Shown here piece after piece: positions 5,284-9,727 of a DNA stretch of 9,727 nucleotides. Position numbers and translations under genes: made by a program. The DNA is from a bacterium (lineage in GTDB: Bacteria; Patescibacteriota; Saccharimonadia; Saccharimonadales; Saccharimonadaceae): assembly GCA_029565375.1 (NCBI GenBank), contig JAKQOF010000003.1, forward strand, positions 1 to 9,727, written 5' to 3'. Under the pieces are notes generated by a model. It did not search any database. It was not told where the DNA came from and was given only the letters and a program-made list of their open reading frames with translations. Position 1 is the first letter of the stretch; every line of letters begins with the position of its first letter.

Positions 5284-6441
5284 CTATAAGATGAGACACT
5301 TCTTTTGACAGTGATTGCGAATGTTTGCTGTATGCTCGGCATCGGTGCGAGCAAAGTACGTCACATCGTCGTCGCCACTGAGGAAAAACAGATAATCACC
5401 AGGTGCAGGATTTGCCACAGCGCCAAGTGCGCTCACACCAGGGCTCGCAATAGGACCAGGAGGAAGCCCTGCGTACCGGCGCGTATTGTATGGTGAATCG
5501 AGGTTAACGTCGCGCTCAACACCTAATTTGTCGGCTGCATACTGATATGTCACATCTGACCCCAGTGTCATTCCTGCAGTTAAACGACTATAAAATACCT
5601 GAGCGACTTGGCGTTGGTCGATACTTGGGTCAGCGCTAGCTGGTGAGGCGACTTCGCGCTGGACGATTGAGGCAAGCGTAATGCCTTGGTATAGCGTGTA
5701 CCCCTGAGCCGTAATGCCTTTTATTAGATCTTTACTGGTTAAGGTGTTATAAAACTCGGTGAATGTTCGCTCTAAAATCTGCTTGACTGACGCACCGGCG
5801 TTAAATTGGTAGGTCTGACCATAGATATAGCCCTCTAGGTCGGCGCTTGCTGGTTTGCCGGCAAACAACGGTGAATCATATGACGCTGATAAGGCTTGGT
5901 CAACCTCCGAGGCAGTGTATCCCGCATCAATCAATACCTTACGATGCTGCGCGAGTGTACCGCCAGGATAGAACGTAATTGAGAATTGGTCGACGTCACC
6001 CATAACAAGATGTTCAACGATTGTGGCTGTATCGTCAGCGGGTGACAAGCGATACGTACCCGCCTGCAAAATATTACGCTTGTTGTTAAGTCGTGTATAA
6101 ATATCAAACGCAGTGGCCGAGCGAATAACGCCTTTTTCTTCCAGCAAATCACCAATTTGACTTGGTGTTGAGCCTGTTTCGACGTTCACGACAATCAATT
6201 GTTGTTTATCTGTGCCTCGTGGTGCAAGCAACAATGTGTAACATACAACCATCGTCACAACTGCAGCGATTAACGCAATAAGTGCACCCAGACCACCCCA
6301 AAATATAACCCTTCTCGTACGAGACTTCTTAGGGGCAAGGCCACTCGGCTGACCGTTGATAGGAAGTGGCACATGAGCTGGTTCAGCAACTGGTGCTGGT
6401 CCCTCAGGACGAGGTGTCGTTGGTAATGGGTCATGCTGCAT
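5284..6441 (-). CDS. mltG: Endolytic murein transglycosylase MltG (YceG family)
   Basis: Inner-membrane lytic transglycosylase that cleaves nascent glycan strands and sets their length. The 385-aa protein has a Pro-rich cytoplasmic N-terminus (1-35), a basic patch KKSRTRR (38-44), one membrane helix (about 46-74), then the extracytoplasmic YceG region. The LysM-like subdomain includes VETGSTPSQIGDLLEEKGVI (87-106) and AGTYRLSP (127-134). The catalytic motif LASIVQREVA (256-265) holds E263, which aligns with E. coli E218; the preceding family Glu is Gln here (Q261). SPYNTRRYAGLPPGPIASPG (316-335) is the conserved C-terminal signature. The start has GGAG 7 nt upstream and overlaps the ruvX stop by 11 nt, so the genes are cotranscribed. 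The C-terminus ends with two Cys (CQKKCLIL), which is unusual. The family call is firm. Confidence 0.95.
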   Translation of the reverse strand: MQHDPLPTTPRPEGPAPVAEPAHVPLPINGQPSGLAPKKSRTRRVIFWGGLGALIALIAAVVTMVVCYTLLLAPRGTDKQQLIVVNVETGSTPSQIGDLLEEKGVIRSATAFDIYTRLNNKRNILQAGTYRLSPADDTATIVEHLVMGDVDQFSITFYPGGTLAQHRKVLIDAGYTASEVDQALSASYDSPLFAGKPASADLEGYIYGQTYQFNAGASVKQILERTFTEFYNTLTSKDLIKGITAQGYTLYQGITLASIVQREVASPASADPSIDQRQVAQVFYSRLTAGMTLGSDVTYQYAADKLGVERDVNLDSPYNTRRYAGLPPGPIASPGVSALGAVANPAPGDYLFFLSGDDDVTYFARTDAEHTANIRNHCQKKCLIL

Positions 6442-6844
6442 AGTGTGTCTCCAAATAATCCTGCAAAATCAGCGCAGCAGCTTGGGCATCAATATCTGCT
6501 TTGGTGTAGGGCTGTTTGTGCTTCAACAACTGGTCTTCGGCTAATACGCTCGTTAGTGACTCGTCTTGGAACACAATGTTCGCGGCGATGTCCTTCAATT
6601 TATCAGCAAATGCCGTCACGTAATCAGTTTGAGCGGTCGCCTCACCTGCTTGATTGCGAGGATAGCCAACGACTAGTGTATCTGCGTCTTGCTTTATGAC
6701 GATAGTCGCGATCGCCTCAATCTCGTTGCCATCAACTTCAATCGTTTCAAACGGCACAGCGATTCGTACGGCGGTATCAGCCACAGCGACACCAATTCGC
6801 TTCTCACCCACGTCCAGGCACACTAATGTCTGCGTGTTAGTCAT
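6431..6844 (-). CDS. ruvX: Holliday junction resolvase-like protein RuvX (YqgF)
   Basis: RNase H-fold nuclease of the YqgF family, implicated in Holliday-junction resolution and 16S rRNA 5'-end processing; it acts in the cytoplasm. At 137 aa it is the usual length. Motifs: LDVGEKRIGVAVAD (10-23) with acidic D11, VVGYPRNQAGE (58-68), FQDESLTS (92-99) with acidic E95, and IDAQAAALILQDYL (118-131) with D119, which together give the expected acidic active-site set. The start overlaps the preceding stop by 8 nt (ATGACTAA) and the end overlaps mltG by 11 nt, consistent with translational coupling. ruvX beside mltG is a common bacterial arrangement. The upstream ribosome site is weak, as expected for a coupled start. 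Confidence 0.95.
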   Translation of the reverse strand: MTNTQTLVCLDVGEKRIGVAVADTAVRIAVPFETIEVDGNEIEAIATIVIKQDADTLVVGYPRNQAGEATAQTDYVTAFADKLKDIAANIVFQDESLTSVLAEDQLLKHKQPYTKADIDAQAAALILQDYLETHYAA

Positions 6845-8513
6845 CTGTTAATTTAAACTGTACGTCTATTTTATTAAGATCACTTGGTATGGTGGTTACC
6901 CATGGGAACGAGAAGTTCACAACGACGTCTTCCACGCCAGTAATCGCCAACAGTTGCGCACGCACTTCACCGGCTTTCTTGCCTTTTGCCTGCTCCTCGA
7001 TGGCTGCAGCGTCGATGTCTGGCCCAACTTGACCCGTGGTGGTAATGTTGACGGTAGTTGCGTCAGCGCCCTTGTTGTAGCCAATGATCTTGACGTCATC
7101 GATACCTGTATTGTAAATGCGTTGATTAGTCGTGCCACTGAGTTGCTTGTTGAGTGATTCTTTTAAGAACAATCCGACGTCTGCTTTTGGAATAGCAGTC
7201 AATGTAAACGTAGTTGCACTTGTCAGTGTTGCTTGGGCAGTCGCTTCTTCCTTCAGCGCAGGACTCGATACTACCGCAGCGCGTTCAATTGTGAAGCTAT
7301 CTGGAATAATCACTTCGCCGTTTGTAAATTGGCTGGTCAACTGCTTTTTCACATCGTCTGTCGACAAAGCGTTCAGCGCATCTGTTGCCTTTTGGATATC
7401 TAAATCAGACACAACAGTTACCTCACGACTATCACCACCGGTCATTGTGGTTGTTGAGACTGCTTTGAAGTAAAACGTACCGGTGCTGCTATAGCCGCTC
7501 ACAGAGAAAGTATCACCCGTTGTTGCCTTGTTAAAGCCTGCTCCGACGTCAGTTGCCGTGATACCAACTGCAGCTGAAACTCCCGCTGCAGAACACGCAA
7601 AGCCAGTGCCACCTGGAACGACCACAGTAGCTGCGGTCACGTATGTCTTTCCGCTATTGCTTAGCTCGGTACCTGCCGGGATCGATATTGCTTGGTCTGA
7701 CTTACAGTTTTGGAATTGGACTTGTCCAGTCGCTTTCGTCCCAACTTGGCCAGTACCTGTCGCCGTGAACTTCACGCTCAAGTCTTTCTTTAACTGTTGA
7801 GAGACTGTTTGTACCTTACCTTTGCTGACATCTGTCGGTGTTGCACCGCTTAGCGTTGCAATTGTACTAACAGGAGTGCTGACAGTCTTTGCGGATATAA
7901 CAATCGTTGCAGCTGGCGCAAAAATATTCGCCCAGACCAAGAATGCAATTAACAACACGCCGCCTGTAATGCCCAAAAACAGCTTTTTTCTGAATGAACT
8001 AAAGTTAGGCACTTTGATACCCGTCTTTGGTCGTACTGACTGTTTGACTGCTGCTGCGCCCAAGCTTGCTTTGCTGCTGGTGGCAACTGTTTGATCATCA
8101 ATGTTGAGTGATCCAAGCGCTGCCTCAACAGACGAATCACTATCCGTTTCGGTATCAGCCGTCTTGGCTAGTTCACCGACAGGCAAACTTGCGCCATCAA
8201 TAATGTCGTCATCATCGTCAATGCTGAGTGCTGAAACCTCAGCAAGTTCTGGCTTGCTCTGTAGGTTCTTAGCGACAGGGATTCCTGCAGCGGCAGACAA
8301 GGCAACAAGTGCCTGATTGTTGGTGATCAGTACTAAATGTTTGTGACTGGTACTTGCCATACGATCAAGCAGACGCAAGTTAACGGCGCTTTGCAAAATA
8401 CCCGCACGCTTTGGCGGGACTAAGGCAATAATCTTTTCTTTGCTGGCCTTAATCTTACCGATTATCGCAGTAACATCGTCTTCGACATCAATGTAAATAA
8501 CATCTTTATTCAT
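6837..8513 (-). CDS. Single-pass membrane protein of the 'baseplate J/gp47' type
   Basis: A 558-aa protein of a type often annotated 'baseplate J/gp47 family' in CPR genomes; true function unknown. A cytoplasmic N-terminal domain (about 1-85) looks alpha/beta, with IIALVPPKRAGILQSAVNLR (28-47) and LVLITNN (60-66). An acidic linker follows (about 98-145, with DDDDD at 99-103), then a basic stretch and one membrane helix (about 178-200, ending APAATIVISAK). The large external region (201-558) is Thr/Ser/Ala/Val-rich beta sequence with two Cys (C270, C307) that could pair. The C-terminus has the family-like GVEDVVVNFSFPWVTTIP (526-543). It starts 2 nt after the ATPase stop and overlaps ruvX, so it belongs to the operon. 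It may form an envelope structure with the actin-like partner. I see no other tail or phage genes, so a phage baseplate role is unlikely. Confidence 0.8.
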   Translation of the reverse strand: MNKDVIYIDVEDDVTAIIGKIKASKEKIIALVPPKRAGILQSAVNLRLLDRMASTSHKHLVLITNNQALVALSAAAGIPVAKNLQSKPELAEVSALSIDDDDDIIDGASLPVGELAKTADTETDSDSSVEAALGSLNIDDQTVATSSKASLGAAAVKQSVRPKTGIKVPNFSSFRKKLFLGITGGVLLIAFLVWANIFAPAATIVISAKTVSTPVSTIATLSGATPTDVSKGKVQTVSQQLKKDLSVKFTATGTGQVGTKATGQVQFQNCKSDQAISIPAGTELSNSGKTYVTAATVVVPGGTGFACSAAGVSAAVGITATDVGAGFNKATTGDTFSVSGYSSTGTFYFKAVSTTTMTGGDSREVTVVSDLDIQKATDALNALSTDDVKKQLTSQFTNGEVIIPDSFTIERAAVVSSPALKEEATAQATLTSATTFTLTAIPKADVGLFLKESLNKQLSGTTNQRIYNTGIDDVKIIGYNKGADATTVNITTTGQVGPDIDAAAIEEQAKGKKAGEVRAQLLAITGVEDVVVNFSFPWVTTIPSDLNKIDVQFKLTDD

Positions 8514-8515
8514 GG

Positions 8516-9727
8516 CTATATTCTCAGAATCCGATTGAGTTTTTCTTTGATGGTATCGCCATCACTACTGCCTATCAGTGTATCATAGCCAACCCGCAGC
8601 AAGCCCATGGCAGTAATGTAGGTGTGATCTGTTACCTGGCCTGTACTATCTGTTATACCAATGACGTCTGATGGTTGAATGTAATGAACGGTTGGCTTTT
8701 TGGTAAATGGCAGATCCTTGTGCCACTCGGGGCGACCAAGTGCCTCGACGAGCTTGTCTAGACTGGCGCCACCGCCACACAGCAAAATGCGATTTGGCAA
8801 ATGATCGACGGAATCAAACTCACTCAGAGCGAGCTCGACACCAGCAACCCAGACTTCAAGTGTCTTGTCGACGGCATCATCGACTTCTTTGGCAACGCTT
8901 GGCTTGATTTGACTGTGACCGATATTCACCTTCAATTTCTCGGCATCTGCGTATGAGAGGTTCATCTCACTGGCAATCGTGTTCGTAAAGCTACGTCCAC
9001 CAATGCCAAACATCTTAGTACCCTCAACACCACCGTCGTTCACCACAGCAATATCAGTCGTACCGCCACCGATGTCGGTCAGGATCGCAGTGAAGTTGCT
9101 GTTGACGTCACTGCCCAGCATGGTGCGGCTGACCGCAAAAGGTTCAGCCGCAACGGCCAATAGTTCAAGTGATAATTCGTCAGCAACGCGCTCCAGTGCA
9201 CCAATGTGCACCATTGGTGCAAATGCAGTATAGATCTGCACTGCAACGTCGCGACCCTGAAAGCCAATAGGATTACTGACCTTATAGCCATCGATGTGAA
9301 TACTGACCAGCGCGCTATTCACCAACTTGACCTCAACTTCGTCGTTACCTGTTTCGAGGCCGATTTGCTTTTGGGCTTTGCCTTGGGCTCGTTCTTGTAC
9401 TTTCTCGATAATAAATTCCATTTCGGCACTATCAAGCGGACGGTCAGGTTGCGGACGACGATAACGGATAGTGTTCGTAACGCCTTTTACTAGTTCACCG
9501 GCAATACCAATGACTACTCGTTTCGCTTGCAGACCGGCTTGCTCTTCAGCCTCGGAAAGTGCGTCTTCACAGTTACGAACAACGCCAGCAATATCGGCGA
9601 TAGCACCAGAGTGCATGTCACTGAGTTCTTGACGGGCACGACCAACGCCGACGATATTAAGGACATCACCATCAAGACGAGCAATCAGTGCCTTAACAAA
9701 CTCAGTACCAATGTCGAGGGCAACAAT
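8516..9727 (-). CDS. FtsA/PilM-family actin-like ATPase (5' end outside window)
   Basis: Actin-fold ATPase of the FtsA/PilM superfamily; 403 residues are visible and only a few N-terminal ones are missing. The first visible residues, ALDIGTEFVKALIA, form the phosphate-1 motif. An SHS2-like segment GIAGELVKGVTNTIRYRR follows, then phosphate-2 DIGGGTTDIAVV (218-229) and the adenosine motif ILLCGGGASL (314-323). The C-terminus TIKEKLNRILRI can form a short amphipathic helix, resembling the FtsA membrane-targeting tail. It leads the operon with the baseplate-J-like membrane protein. PilM is possible because it pairs with a single-pass membrane protein (PilN) in type IV pilus systems; the SHS2-like insertion and the tail favour FtsA. 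No downstream pilN or pilO is visible, so I leave the symbol open. The superfamily is certain, the subfamily is not. Confidence 0.9.
   Translation of the reverse strand: MVALDIGTEFVKALIARLDGDVLNIVGVGRARQELSDMHSGAIADIAGVVRNCEDALSEAEEQAGLQAKRVVIGIAGELVKGVTNTIRYRRPQPDRPLDSAEMEFIIEKVQERAQGKAQKQIGLETGNDEVEVKLVNSALVSIHIDGYKVSNPIGFQGRDVAVQIYTAFAPMVHIGALERVADELSLELLAVAAEPFAVSRTMLGSDVNSNFTAILTDIGGGTTDIAVVNDGGVEGTKMFGIGGRSFTNTIASEMNLSYADAEKLKVNIGHSQIKPSVAKEVDDAVDKTLEVWVAGVELALSEFDSVDHLPNRILLCGGGASLDKLVEALGRPEWHKDLPFTKKPTVHYIQPSDVIGITDSTGQVTDHTYITAMGLLRVGYDTLIGSSDGDTIKEKLNRILRI

Overview
All recognisable genes in this window lie on the minus strand. They look like a chromosomal segment of a Candidate Phyla Radiation (Patescibacteria) bacterium, most likely Candidatus Saccharibacteria (TM7). 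That placement is inference. It rests on the order actin-like ATPase (FtsA/PilM family) - 'baseplate J/gp47'-type single-pass protein - RuvX - MltG, next to a LysM-CHAP hydrolase and an Obg with a C-terminal OCT domain. TAA, TAG and TGA all serve as stops, so the UGA-recoding CPR lineages are excluded.

Right part (5284-9727): a tight operon read right to left. It holds an FtsA/PilM-like ATPase (5' end outside the window), a 558-aa baseplate-J-like membrane protein, ruvX and mltG, with 2-nt gaps or 8-11-nt overlaps. Three of the four are envelope, division or surface proteins, and ruvX sits among them. Middle part (2456-4987): after a leader of nearly 300 nt with its own promoter comes a membrane-anchored LysM-LysM-CHAP peptidoglycan hydrolase, which appears to start at an ATT codon, followed by obg. 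Left part (1-1422): nearly all of an exonuclease I (sbcB) gene, cut at the window edge just before its stop.

The unexplained part is the roughly 1-kb gap between obg and sbcB (1423-2455). It is not empty. It reads as two consecutive minus-strand transcription units of structured RNA. Unit A (about 2408 to 1878) has a perfect consensus promoter (TTGACA-17-TATAAT) 12 nt past the obg stop, three 5' hairpins built from the same UCGUGG helix, a 17-codon ORF with an ideal Shine-Dalgarno and only G/C-ending codons, at least five strong 3' hairpins, and a terminator. Unit B (about 1821 to 1437) has a TTGACA promoter, a 10-bp long-range helix enclosing about 286 nt, a 16-bp perfect hairpin, and a strong terminator ending only 14 nt before the sbcB start codon. 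G-U wobbles in several helices pair only on the minus strand, which supports transcription in that direction. I recognise neither RNA: RNase P RNA, tmRNA, SRP RNA and known riboswitch signatures were looked for by eye and not found. These two RNAs are the best candidates here for something undescribed.
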